Shown: positions 38,666 to 47,428 of the stretch, piece by piece | How positions within the stretch are numbered: position 1 is the stretch's first letter | Layout: each line of letters begins with the position of its first letter | Assembly: GCA_024684055.1 (NCBI GenBank) | Contig: JAIKXN010000239.1 | Coordinates: forward strand, 1-64,000 | Direction of reading: 5' to 3' | DNA: 64,000 nt | From: Lachnospiraceae bacterium | GTDB lineage: Bacteria; Bacillota; Clostridia; Lachnospirales; Lachnospiraceae | The notes under the pieces: model-generated | The model's input: the letters and a program-made list of their open reading frames with translations, nothing else | Told to the model about the DNA's origin: nothing | The model's database searches: none | Position numbers and translations under genes: made by a program

Positions 38666-40618
38666 ATGACCGATCTTGAAAGAATAAAAGATTTATGTGA
38701 TAAACTGAATAAAGCAAGCGAAGCTTATTATGCAAAAGATGAAGAGATCATGTCGAATTTCGAATATGATGCTCTATATGACGAACTTGTAAAACTTGAA
38801 GAAGAAACAGGAATTGTTCTGTCTGATTCGCCCACGAGGAAAGTCGGATACGAGCCTGTTTCGTTTCTTCCGAAATATACGCATGCTTCACCGATGCTTT
38901 CTTTATCGAAGACCAAGGACAGGGAAGAACTTAAAGCATGGCTTAAGGATAAAAAAGGACTTCTTTCCTGGAAACTTGACGGCCTGACTGTCGTTCTTAC
39001 TTACGATAACGGAAAACTTACGAATGCAGTAACCAGAGGAAACGGGGAAGTGGGAGAAGTTATTACGCAGAACGCTGAATGCTTCAAGAATCTTCCTGTC
39101 GGCATTTCATATAAAGGGCATCTTGTGATCCGAGGCGAGGCTGTTATTTCGTATTCCGATTTCAAGAATATAAACGAGAGGATCGAAAATCCGGATGAGC
39201 AGTACAAGAATCCAAGAAACCTCTGCTCAGGTTCAGTCAGACAGCTCGATCCCAAAGTAACGGCATCCAGAAATGTCTGCTTCTATGCTTTTTCGCTTGT
39301 AGAAGCATCTGACGTCGATTTTGAGAATTCAAGACTTAATCAGATGAAATATCTTGCGTCTCTCGGATTTGAATGTGTTGAAGAGATAATGGTTGATTCG
39401 GAAAACATTCTCGAGACAATAGAACTATATTCCGAAAAGATAAAGGAATTCGACATACCGTCTGACGGTCTCGTGCTTATGTATGATGACATTGCTTACG
39501 GCGAGTCGCTTGGAAATACCGCAAAAGCACCGAGAAGCGCTATAGCTTTTAAATGGCAGGACGAACAGGCCAAAACCGTTCTTCGTAAAATAGAGTGGAG
39601 TCCTTCGCGTACCGGCCTTATCAATCCGGTTGCGATTTTTGACACCGTTGACCTTGAGGGTACGAATGTATCGAGAGCAAGCGTTCATAATTTATCTGTA
39701 ATGCGATCCCTTAAACTCGGTATCGGAGACGAGATTCTTGTTTACAAGGCAAACATGATTATTCCGCAGATTTCCGAAAATCTGACGAAAAGCGATAATA
39801 TTGAAATACCTAAAATATGTCCCGCATGTTCGAATCCTCTCGTTATTGAATCGACGGACGGAACCGATGTTTTGATGTGCAAAAATGAATTATGTCCCGT
39901 TAAACAGACCAAGGGACTTACTCTTTTTGCATCAAGAAATGCTTTTAACATAGACGGAGTTTCCGAAGAGACCATTGTTAAGTTTATTGAAAAAGGCTTT
40001 ATAAAAGAGTTTGCCGATTTCTTTAAACTCGACAGATTCATGTATGATATCGTCAATATGGAAGGCTTCGGACAAAAATCTTATGATAATATAATCGCAT
40101 CCTGCGAGAAGGCAAAGAAGGTTACGCTTCCAAGACTCATTTATGCTCTCGGAATCGATAATGTCGGACTTGCAAATGCGAAACTTATCGCATCTTTCTA
40201 TGATTATGATTTTGATAAAATAAGAAATGCATCGGTTGACGAACTTTCAACCATCGATCAGGTCGGAGAAGTTATTGCAACATCGGTGTATGATTATTTC
40301 AGAAACGAAGCGAGAAGAAAAGAAATCGATAACCTTCTTGAGTTTGTTGAAATTGAAGTTCCCGTCAATGACAACGAACAGGATCTAAAAGGCAAAACTT
40401 TTGTTATTACCGGATCTCTGAACAGATTCGAAAACAGAGATGCTTTAAAGGAAATCATTGAAAGCAGAGGCGGAAAAGTTGCAGGAAGTGTTTCCGCAAA
40501 AACGGAAGCCCTCATAAACAATGATGTGAATTCCGCATCGGGAAAGAATAAAAAAGCCAAAGACCTCGGAATAAGGATTATTTCCGAAGAAGATTTTCTG
40601 AGTGAATACAATATATAA
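38666..40618 (+). CDS. ligA: NAD-dependent DNA ligase
   Basis: 'LSWKLDGLTVVLTYDNG', 'APRSAIAFKW', C4 zinc finger 'CPACSNPL..CKNELCPVKQ', C-terminal BRCT 'GKTFVITGSLNRFENRDALKEIIESRGGKV'. Confidence 0.94.
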   Translation: MTDLERIKDLCDKLNKASEAYYAKDEEIMSNFEYDALYDELVKLEEETGIVLSDSPTRKVGYEPVSFLPKYTHASPMLSLSKTKDREELKAWLKDKKGLLSWKLDGLTVVLTYDNGKLTNAVTRGNGEVGEVITQNAECFKNLPVGISYKGHLVIRGEAVISYSDFKNINERIENPDEQYKNPRNLCSGSVRQLDPKVTASRNVCFYAFSLVEASDVDFENSRLNQMKYLASLGFECVEEIMVDSENILETIELYSEKIKEFDIPSDGLVLMYDDIAYGESLGNTAKAPRSAIAFKWQDEQAKTVLRKIEWSPSRTGLINPVAIFDTVDLEGTNVSRASVHNLSVMRSLKLGIGDEILVYKANMIIPQISENLTKSDNIEIPKICPACSNPLVIESTDGTDVLMCKNELCPVKQTKGLTLFASRNAFNIDGVSEETIVKFIEKGFIKEFADFFKLDRFMYDIVNMEGFGQKSYDNIIASCEKAKKVTLPRLIYALGIDNVGLANAKLIASFYDYDFDKIRNASVDELSTIDQVGEVIATSVYDYFRNEARRKEIDNLLEFVEIEVPVNDNEQDLKGKTFVITGSLNRFENRDALKEIIESRGGKVAGSVSAKTEALINNDVNSASGKNKKAKDLGIRIISEEDFLSEYNI

Positions 40619-40639
40619 AAAATAAGATTGGAGAATGCT

Positions 40640-41566
40640 ATGCCTATCAGAATTCAGAGCGATCTGCCCGCCAAAGAAAAACTCGAAAATGAGAATATTT
40701 TTGTGATGGATGAGACTAGAGCGATGCATCAGGATATAAGACCTTTAAAGGTTGCGATATTAAACGTTATGCCTCTTAAAGAAGAAACGGAGCTGCAGCT
40801 TCTCAGGGTCCTTTCAAATACGCCTCTTCAGATCGATGTCACATTTTTAAATGTAAAAACACATATTTCGCAGAATACATCCGCAAGTCATCTTAATAAA
40901 TTTTATTCTTTTTATGATGACATAAAGAATATGAAATTCGACGGCCTCATCATTACCGGTGCGCCTGTTGAACAGCTTCCTTTCGAAGATGTTGATTACT
41001 GGGATGAACTTTGCGACATATTTGAGTGGTCCAAGAAAAACGTTACCAGTACGCTTCACATCTGCTGGGGCGCTCAGGCGGGACTTTACTATCATTTCGG
41101 ATTGCAGAAAAAAGATCTTAAAGAAAAGATTTCCGGTATTTACAAACACAGGGTTAAGAACAGAAAAGAGCCGCTTGTAAGAGGCTTTGACGATGAGTTT
41201 TATGCGCCTCATTCAAGATATACCGAAGTTGCTTTGGAAGACGTCGAAAACTGCGACAAACTCAAGATTCTTGCGGTTTCGGAAGAAGCAGGTGTATTTA
41301 TCTGCATGAGCGAAGGCGGAAAACAGGTATTTGTAACCGGTCATCCCGAATATGACAGATTTACTCTCGACAGTGAATACAAGAGAGATATTAACAAAGG
41401 CCTTAATCCCAAGATGCCGGTAAATTATTATCCCGACGACAATCCCGAAAACAGACCTCTGCTTCAGTGGAGAAGCCACAGCATCAATCTTTACAGCAAC
41501 TGGCTTAATTACTACGTATATCAGACAACGCCCTATGATGTTGAAAACATCGGTTCGGATATATAG
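40640..41566 (+). CDS. metA: homoserine O-acyltransferase (MetA family)
   Basis: '[64 protein letters not shown]', '[14 protein letters not shown]', '[13 protein letters not shown]'. Confidence 0.95.
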   Translation: MPIRIQSDLPAKEKLENENIFVMDETRAMHQDIRPLKVAILNVMPLKEETELQLLRVLSNTPLQIDVTFLNVKTHISQNTSASHLNKFYSFYDDIKNMKFDGLIITGAPVEQLPFEDVDYWDELCDIFEWSKKNVTSTLHICWGAQAGLYYHFGLQKKDLKEKISGIYKHRVKNRKEPLVRGFDDEFYAPHSRYTEVALEDVENCDKLKILAVSEEAGVFICMSEGGKQVFVTGHPEYDRFTLDSEYKRDINKGLNPKMPVNYYPDDNPENRPLLQWRSHSINLYSNWLNYYVYQTTPYDVENIGSDI

Positions 41567-41625
41567 GAGTTCATACATTTTTAATAAAATTATGTTTTAA
41601 TGACTTAGGTTCGGAGGAAAACAAA

Positions 41626-42063
41626 ATGACTGTAGAAAAACTTCAAAAAGATATGATGGAAGCCATGAAGGCTAAAGATAAGGCAAGAAAAGATTCGATC
41701 GCCGCACTTTATTCCGCAGCAAAGAAGGCAGGAATTGATGCGGGATGCAGAGAAGACATTCCCGAAGACATGGTTGATGCCGCGATTATGAAAGAATTAA
41801 AGAGCATTAAGGAGCAGATCGAAACCTGTCCAAAAGACAGAACAGAACTTCTTGAAGAATATAATGCAAGACTTAAAGTATTTGAAGAATATGCTCCCAA
41901 ACTTATGAGTGCAGAAGAAGTTGAAGCTTTCCTTAAAGACAAATTTGCTTCCGTAATCGAAAGCAAAAACAAAGGCATGATCATGAAAGAAGTTATGCCC
42001 GTTCTCAAAGGAAAAGCAGACGGCAAGGTTATCAATGAAGTAGTTGCTTCACTTTGCAAGTAA
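41626..42063 (+). CDS. GatB/YqeY domain-containing protein
   Basis: 'LQKDMMEAMKAKDKARKDSIAALYSAAKKA...KGMIMKEVMPVLKGKADGKVINEVV'. Confidence 0.92.
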   Translation: MTVEKLQKDMMEAMKAKDKARKDSIAALYSAAKKAGIDAGCREDIPEDMVDAAIMKELKSIKEQIETCPKDRTELLEEYNARLKVFEEYAPKLMSAEEVEAFLKDKFASVIESKNKGMIMKEVMPVLKGKADGKVINEVVASLCK

Positions 42064-42085
42064 TTTTATGAAACGGTAGAAAAAT

Positions 42086-43027
42086 ATGACTTGGTTTAAC
42101 AAAATGGAAAGAAAATTCGGCAGGTATGCCATCAGCAATTTGCCGCTTTTTATAGTAATCTGCTACGGATTCGGTTTTTTGATGAATGCGTTTAAGCCTG
42201 AATGGATTTATTTTATTTCACTTAATCCGCACGCAATCCTTCACGGGCAGGTATGGAGACTTTTTTCGTGGGTTCTTGTTCCGGAAGGATCGATGAACAT
42301 AATATTTGTTTGTATTTACCTGTTCTTTTACTATTCGATAGGACGAAATCTGGAAGTGACGTGGGGAAAGTTTGCATTTAATTTCTTCTTCTTTTCGGGT
42401 ATTATCCTTACCGTTCTGGGATCATTCGTTCTTTACGGATATTTTGAAATATTAAATCCTGCATATGTTTCGCGTTATGAAGCGATATATCGAAGCATGA
42501 TAGGGTATGAATGCACCAAAGCCATGGGAGGTTCATGGTTTTACAATTATATGGCCCTTAACTTCGGAACATATTATCTGAACCTTTCCATATTCCTTGC
42601 TTATGCTATAACATATCCGAACATGAGAGTGCTTTTCATGTTTATCATACCAATCAAAGTTAAAGTGCTCGGAATCATTTATGTTATTTTCCTTGTATTT
42701 ACCATTGCACTTTCATTTGCGTCGGGTGATGTTTCAAACGGTATCATTTCCCTTGTTTCCATCGGAAGTTCGCTGCTTAATGTTCTCATTTTTTATCTTA
42801 TTCTCAGAAGCGGAAAGAGGCGTTTTAAGGAGATTAAGAGACAGAAGGAATTCAAGAAAAAGATCAAAGAGGCTGAACAGCCTGTATCAAGTATAAGACA
42901 TAAGTGTGCGGTCTGCGGACGTACGGATGTTTCAAATCCCGAACTTACATTCAGATACTGCTCCAAATGTAACGGCAACTACGAATACTGCAATGAGCAT
43001 CTTTTTACGCACAAACATATTGAATAG
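42086..43027 (+). CDS. rhomboid-like membrane protein with C-terminal zinc ribbon
   Basis: 'LNPHAILHGQVWRLFSWVLVPEGSMNIIFVCIYLFFYYSIGRNLEVTWGKFAFNFFFF'; C-terminal CxxC..CxxC 'CAVCGRTDVSNPELTFRYCSKCNGNYEYCNEH'. Confidence 0.7.
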   Translation: MTWFNKMERKFGRYAISNLPLFIVICYGFGFLMNAFKPEWIYFISLNPHAILHGQVWRLFSWVLVPEGSMNIIFVCIYLFFYYSIGRNLEVTWGKFAFNFFFFSGIILTVLGSFVLYGYFEILNPAYVSRYEAIYRSMIGYECTKAMGGSWFYNYMALNFGTYYLNLSIFLAYAITYPNMRVLFMFIIPIKVKVLGIIYVIFLVFTIALSFASGDVSNGIISLVSIGSSLLNVLIFYLILRSGKRRFKEIKRQKEFKKKIKEAEQPVSSIRHKCAVCGRTDVSNPELTFRYCSKCNGNYEYCNEHLFTHKHIE

Positions 43028-43048
43028 TTTTCATTTCAGAGGTAATAA

Positions 43049-43783
43049 ATGGACGAGAAAAAGCAATTCATTGCTCAGATGGATAAACTCATCAAAAAAG
43101 GCAGAGAGAATAACAACTGTGTTTCCAAAGCCGAAGTTGATGAATATTTTAAGGATATCGATTTAAACGAAGAGAAGAAACAGCTTATCTACAATTTCCT
43201 TTATGACGCCAAGATAGGAGTTGATGAGCCTTTTGATTTAGACGAAATTCTTGGCGAGGAAGATACCGATTTTCTGCAGATGTATATCGATGAACTTGAA
43301 AGCATCAAAAAATCAACGCAGAAAGAAAAATATGAAATTCTTAAAGGTTTCGTTTCCGGAGATTCTTCTTTAAAAGACAGACTTATTGAAAGTTATCTCT
43401 GGGATGTTGTCGAGACTGCAAAGTTATATACCGGTTCGGGAGTTACGATCGAGGATCTGATAGGCGAGGGAAACGTTGCTCTTGCCGTTATAGTCGATTC
43501 GCTTGATTTTCAGACGGATGTAAAAGAACTCGACAGATTCATATCCGACTGTATCATGTCTGCCATGGAAGAGCTTCTTTACGAAGACAATAATGAGATT
43601 GGAAAGAGTAATACATGGGCTGAGAATGCCAACGAAGTTCTTGACAAAGCGAAAGAACTTGCTCAGACTCTCGGAAGAAACGTAAGTATTAAAGAACTCT
43701 GTTCGTTCGGCGACTTTGAGGAAGAATTCATAAGAGAAGTTCTTACGATAACCGGCGGAATAGAAATAATAGACGAAAACTGA
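43049..43783 (+). CDS. sigma-70-like protein lacking region 4
   Basis: Region 1.1-like N-terminus; region 2.1-2.2-like 'RLIESYLWDVVETAKLYTGSGVTIEDLIGEGNVALAVIVDSLDF'; region 3-like 'AKELAQTLGRNVSIKELCSFGDFEEEFI'; ends without an HTH. Confidence 0.65.
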   Translation: MDEKKQFIAQMDKLIKKGRENNNCVSKAEVDEYFKDIDLNEEKKQLIYNFLYDAKIGVDEPFDLDEILGEEDTDFLQMYIDELESIKKSTQKEKYEILKGFVSGDSSLKDRLIESYLWDVVETAKLYTGSGVTIEDLIGEGNVALAVIVDSLDFQTDVKELDRFISDCIMSAMEELLYEDNNEIGKSNTWAENANEVLDKAKELAQTLGRNVSIKELCSFGDFEEEFIREVLTITGGIEIIDEN

Positions 43784-43797
43784 TTTGGATTTTTATT

Positions 43798-44196
43798 ATG
43801 GAAATGTTAAACAGAGAATTTAAAGCTGTTGTTCAGGACATGACTCATGTGTATCTGGGAGCTCAGATGACCGTAAAAGAGATGATGTCTTATGAAGATG
43901 TGCCTTTCAAGGTTAAGGCGATTTTCAACAAGTATTTCGGCTCTCACGAACAGACGGAAATGAAAGTGTGCGATCTGATGGGAAGTGTAGATTCGTCGGA
44001 TTTCGCATACCAGGTCATAAAGCAGCTTAAGATCAAATTTAAAGTCGGAATTTATACGGTAAAAAGGAATTCGGAAGTTTACAAATCCAAAACTTTGTCT
44101 CCCGATGAATTCTATGAACTTTATGCCTCCGGCGAGAAGATCTTTGTCGAGGAAATAGTATTTAACAAACTTGCTTTGCTGGCTTTTTCGACTTGA
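43798..44196 (+). CDS. conserved hypothetical protein, likely operonic with the sigma-like gene
   Basis: 132-aa ORF 12 bp downstream of the upstream stop's trailing bases; no family recognised. Confidence 0.6.
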   Translation: MEMLNREFKAVVQDMTHVYLGAQMTVKEMMSYEDVPFKVKAIFNKYFGSHEQTEMKVCDLMGSVDSSDFAYQVIKQLKIKFKVGIYTVKRNSEVYKSKTLSPDEFYELYASGEKIFVEEIVFNKLALLAFST

Positions 44197-44220
44197 TAGA
44201 AATGTTGTGATATAATAAAA

Positions 44221-44300
44221 TAATATCAGGGCAAACTTTTTGAAAGAAAAGGACGCAAAGTCGTAAGCCGTAACGGAAATTGTTCCAGGTAGTTAGACTG
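44221..44300 (+). ncRNA. cyclic di-GMP-I (GEMM-I) riboswitch aptamer
   Basis: 'agggcaaactttttgaaagaaaaggacgcaaagtcgtaagccgtaacggaaattgttccaggtagttagactgc' contains the GCAAAC..GAAA..GGACGCAAAG core and a GGTAG receptor-like segment. Confidence 0.85.
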
Positions 44301-44328
44301 CAATCAGATTTATCTGGTTGCTTTTTTA
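44299..44328 (+). terminator. intrinsic terminator/expression platform of the GEMM riboswitch
   Basis: gcaatcag-atttat-ctggttgc followed by ttttttattttttt-like tract. Confidence 0.8.
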
Positions 44329-44456
44329 TTTTTTCAAAGGTCCCTTTACGGATGATTTCGGTCGCTTTTCGGGGGTTTGCATTTATATGTTTTGTTTTTC
44401 GATTGAAAGGGATAAAGGATTATTTGAAAACAAAACTACGCGAAAGACAGCTTCCC

Positions 44457-44485
44457 TTGTGTTTTACGCGTATCTTTGATATAAT
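44457..44485 (+). promoter_or_regulatory. putative sigma-A promoter immediately upstream of the EAL gene
   Basis: TTGTGT - 17 nt - TATAAT, followed by SD ggggtga and ATG 44512. Confidence 0.5.
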
Positions 44486-44511
44486 AAAATATCATATTTT
44501 GGGGTGAAGAT

Positions 44512-47310
44512 ATGGAATTAGAGCAGGATAATAAACCTACCGGCTATAAGAAGATAAGATACTTTCTTATAGTTGAAAATATATTGATAGTACTTGCATT
44601 TCTTTTGTTTGCTGTCGGATTTTACTATGTATTCTCGTTTGCGTCACTTACATGGTTTGCGGCAGCGTATTTCTCGATGGGAGCTGCTTTCTTCCTTTTC
44701 GGAATTACCATAGCTCTCAAGATGGTCAAAGCCTTTCAGCGTGACGATTTACCCGTATATTCAAACATGATTGAATCTGATGATGTGGATCCGGAAACCG
44801 GTCTGCCTTATTTTGATTCTTTTACGCGTACGGCCGAAACTCAGCTTACGTTATCGATGTCCGATGTTTATCTGGCTTCTTTTGAAATCGAAGGTCTCGA
44901 ACACCTTCGTCACTTTGTCGGTTATCAGAAAGCAGCTGACACAATGGCTGAAATCGGCAACATTTTCAAAATGTATCAGAAGAGAATGGGAGAGAGATAC
45001 GTTACTCTCGGATGTAAATCGGGCCATGAATTTGTTGTAATGACAAACGAAGTTGAATCCAGGGACATCCAGAATTATCTTCTTGATATAATGAACGGTA
45101 TCAATGAAATAGTATTAAGACTTCCGACTACGGAGAACTTCAGCGTATACTGCGGTTACTGCTCATCACTACAGGGCAAGCATATCGAGGATATGATTCA
45201 GTTCACAAACTTTGCCGTAATGGAAGCAGCAATGTTCAAAAAGAGCGAACCTCATTATTTCTCAGCTGATGCTTTCAGACGTCAGGAATCCGAATATATC
45301 AAAGATGACAAGATTAGAAAGATCCTCGACGGCAATGAACTTCAGTATAATTTCCAGCCTATCGTTTCCGCCAAGACCGGTAAGATCTTCGCTTACGAAG
45401 CACTTATGCGTACCAACAAGGAAATCGGATTTTCACCCACCGACGTTCTTGAACTTGCGGAAAGACAGGACAGACTTTACGAAGTTGAACATTATACTTT
45501 CTTTAACGTAATAAAGATAATGAGCGAGAATGCAAAGATATTTGAGAACCGCAAGCTTTTCATCAATTCGATTCCCACTGTTATCATTAAGGAAAATGAG
45601 TTTAACGAGCTGCACAATATGTACAAAGAGGTTATGAAAAACCTTGTAATAGAGATTACCGAAAACGGAATGCAGTCCGAAGATTCCTGTGAAACGGTTC
45701 ACAAGTATATGAAAAAATCAGGCTGTGAACTTGCACTTGACGACTATGGTACAGGTTATTCGAATGCGTCGACTCTTTTGAACAATTCACCTCATTACAT
45801 TAAGATCGACCATTCCATTATCATGGGTATCGATACAGACTCTCGTAAGCAGCAGATCGTAAGCAATACTGTTTCATTCGGTAACAACCATGGTATGAAG
45901 ATTCTTGCCGAAGGTGTTGAAACACCCGATGAACTTCAGATGGTCATTCAGCTCGGATGTCATCTTATCCAGGGCTTCTATACAGGAAGACCGGGCAAGG
46001 TTATTGCCGAAACCATCTCGGCCGATGTTGAAGAAGAGATTATGGCCATCAATCTCAAGCTTGCAAAACTTGCTCTTGAGAATAAGTCATATACACCCGG
46101 CAATTTCGAGACCATTTCTCTTATCAACCTTGCACTTGATTTCTATTCACAGATTATCGTTGAACAGCCTTCGGTTAATCTTGTCGGAATGAAGACCAAA
46201 AAAGAAGTCAATATGTGCATTAAGGTTCCCGACAATATCGAGACTGTTATCAACCTTAAAGACGTTAATATCAGAGGACGTGACAATGCCGTTATTGAAA
46301 TCGGCGAAAACTCCTTTGTTACACTTGCTCTTGAAGGCAACAACATATTCTCGTACGAAGGTATCAAAGTACCTGCAACATCAAGGCTTAATATTACGGG
46401 TAAAGGCAATCTTACAATCAGAGTCGACCACAATAACGGTATCGGCATCGGCTCCGGTTCGGATGAAAAGATTCCTTACGGCGATATCTGCTTTGAAGGC
46501 ACGGGAACACTCAGAATCGAAGCCAACTCCGACCAGGCGTTTGCAATCGGAGGATTCCTTTCGGATGAGAATTCAAGAATCAAGATTGATTCAGGTAATG
46601 TTGAGATTATCGTTAACGGTTCCAAGACGGTCGGCATAGGATCGATGAAAGGATTTACGCATATCACGGTCAACCAGTCACATGTGGCAATTTCTTCATC
46701 GGGTGCGGATGCGATCGGTATCGGTTCCATGGAAGGAAAGGTTGATATCAATATCAGTGCCGATGTTGAACTTGATGCATCGGGAAGCCGCGCTACCGGT
46801 ATCGGTGTATTGCAGTACGGCAAGGGCAATGTAAATGTTATTTCAGGTTTCGTTTCCTGCAACGTTCATTCAATGAGCGGCATGGGTATCGGATCTCTGG
46901 ACGGTGATATGGATATCAGAAGCTCGGCAGAGCAGATCTTCATTTATGTTGAAGGTTCTGAAGTCGGCGGTATCGGAACATATCACGGTTATGGCGTAAC
47001 GAGGATAATGAACGGTGTTCATAAAGTTGTTCTTCTTGCAGCCAACCCTGTTTCGATGGGCGGTACAAAAGGCAAACTCGAGATTACCGGCGGTAACATA
47101 TTCGCAGACCTTTCGAATTCGACCGATCCCGTTAACCAGTTTAATGTCCCGGTATTTAAGAAAGTTATCACGGATACCGAGCTTTATTCCAAGAAGATTG
47201 AGACTGAAGAAGGCTCTTATCAGTATATGGCCTCCCAGTCCAAACTGTTCGAGAATATTTATATCTATATTCCGAAATTCTGTAACGAACTTGATGCGAA
47301 TGCGATTTAG
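44512..47310 (+). CDS. membrane protein with degenerate GGDEF, EAL phosphodiesterase and C-terminal beta-helix-like repeat domain
   Basis: Two N-terminal TM; degenerate GGDEF ('SGHEF'); EAL motifs 'FAYEALMR', 'VIEITE', 'LDDYGTGYS', 'IKIDHS', 'AEGVETPDEL..GCHLIQGF'; then repeated 'GIGIGSG..', 'VGIGSMKG', 'IGIGSMEG', 'TGIGVLQYG', 'MGIGSLDG', 'GGIGTYHG'. Confidence 0.88.
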   Translation: MELEQDNKPTGYKKIRYFLIVENILIVLAFLLFAVGFYYVFSFASLTWFAAAYFSMGAAFFLFGITIALKMVKAFQRDDLPVYSNMIESDDVDPETGLPYFDSFTRTAETQLTLSMSDVYLASFEIEGLEHLRHFVGYQKAADTMAEIGNIFKMYQKRMGERYVTLGCKSGHEFVVMTNEVESRDIQNYLLDIMNGINEIVLRLPTTENFSVYCGYCSSLQGKHIEDMIQFTNFAVMEAAMFKKSEPHYFSADAFRRQESEYIKDDKIRKILDGNELQYNFQPIVSAKTGKIFAYEALMRTNKEIGFSPTDVLELAERQDRLYEVEHYTFFNVIKIMSENAKIFENRKLFINSIPTVIIKENEFNELHNMYKEVMKNLVIEITENGMQSEDSCETVHKYMKKSGCELALDDYGTGYSNASTLLNNSPHYIKIDHSIIMGIDTDSRKQQIVSNTVSFGNNHGMKILAEGVETPDELQMVIQLGCHLIQGFYTGRPGKVIAETISADVEEEIMAINLKLAKLALENKSYTPGNFETISLINLALDFYSQIIVEQPSVNLVGMKTKKEVNMCIKVPDNIETVINLKDVNIRGRDNAVIEIGENSFVTLALEGNNIFSYEGIKVPATSRLNITGKGNLTIRVDHNNGIGIGSGSDEKIPYGDICFEGTGTLRIEANSDQAFAIGGFLSDENSRIKIDSGNVEIIVNGSKTVGIGSMKGFTHITVNQSHVAISSSGADAIGIGSMEGKVDINISADVELDASGSRATGIGVLQYGKGNVNVISGFVSCNVHSMSGMGIGSLDGDMDIRSSAEQIFIYVEGSEVGGIGTYHGYGVTRIMNGVHKVVLLAANPVSMGGTKGKLEITGGNIFADLSNSTDPVNQFNVPVFKKVITDTELYSKKIETEEGSYQYMASQSKLFENIYIYIPKFCNELDANAI

Positions 47311-47337
47311 TTCGGATTTTAAGATTGTGTTTTTAAG

Positions 47338-47382
47338 AATACTCGCTCGAAGTTTATCTTCGAGTGAGTAAATTGTTTTTAT
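47338..47382 (+). terminator. intrinsic terminator
   Basis: actcgctcgaag-tttat-cttcgagtgagt then aaattgttttt. Confidence 0.7.
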
Positions 47383-47428
47383 CAGAATAATGAAAATTTA
47401 AAAATTTCCGCTTTACAGGAGAATAATA

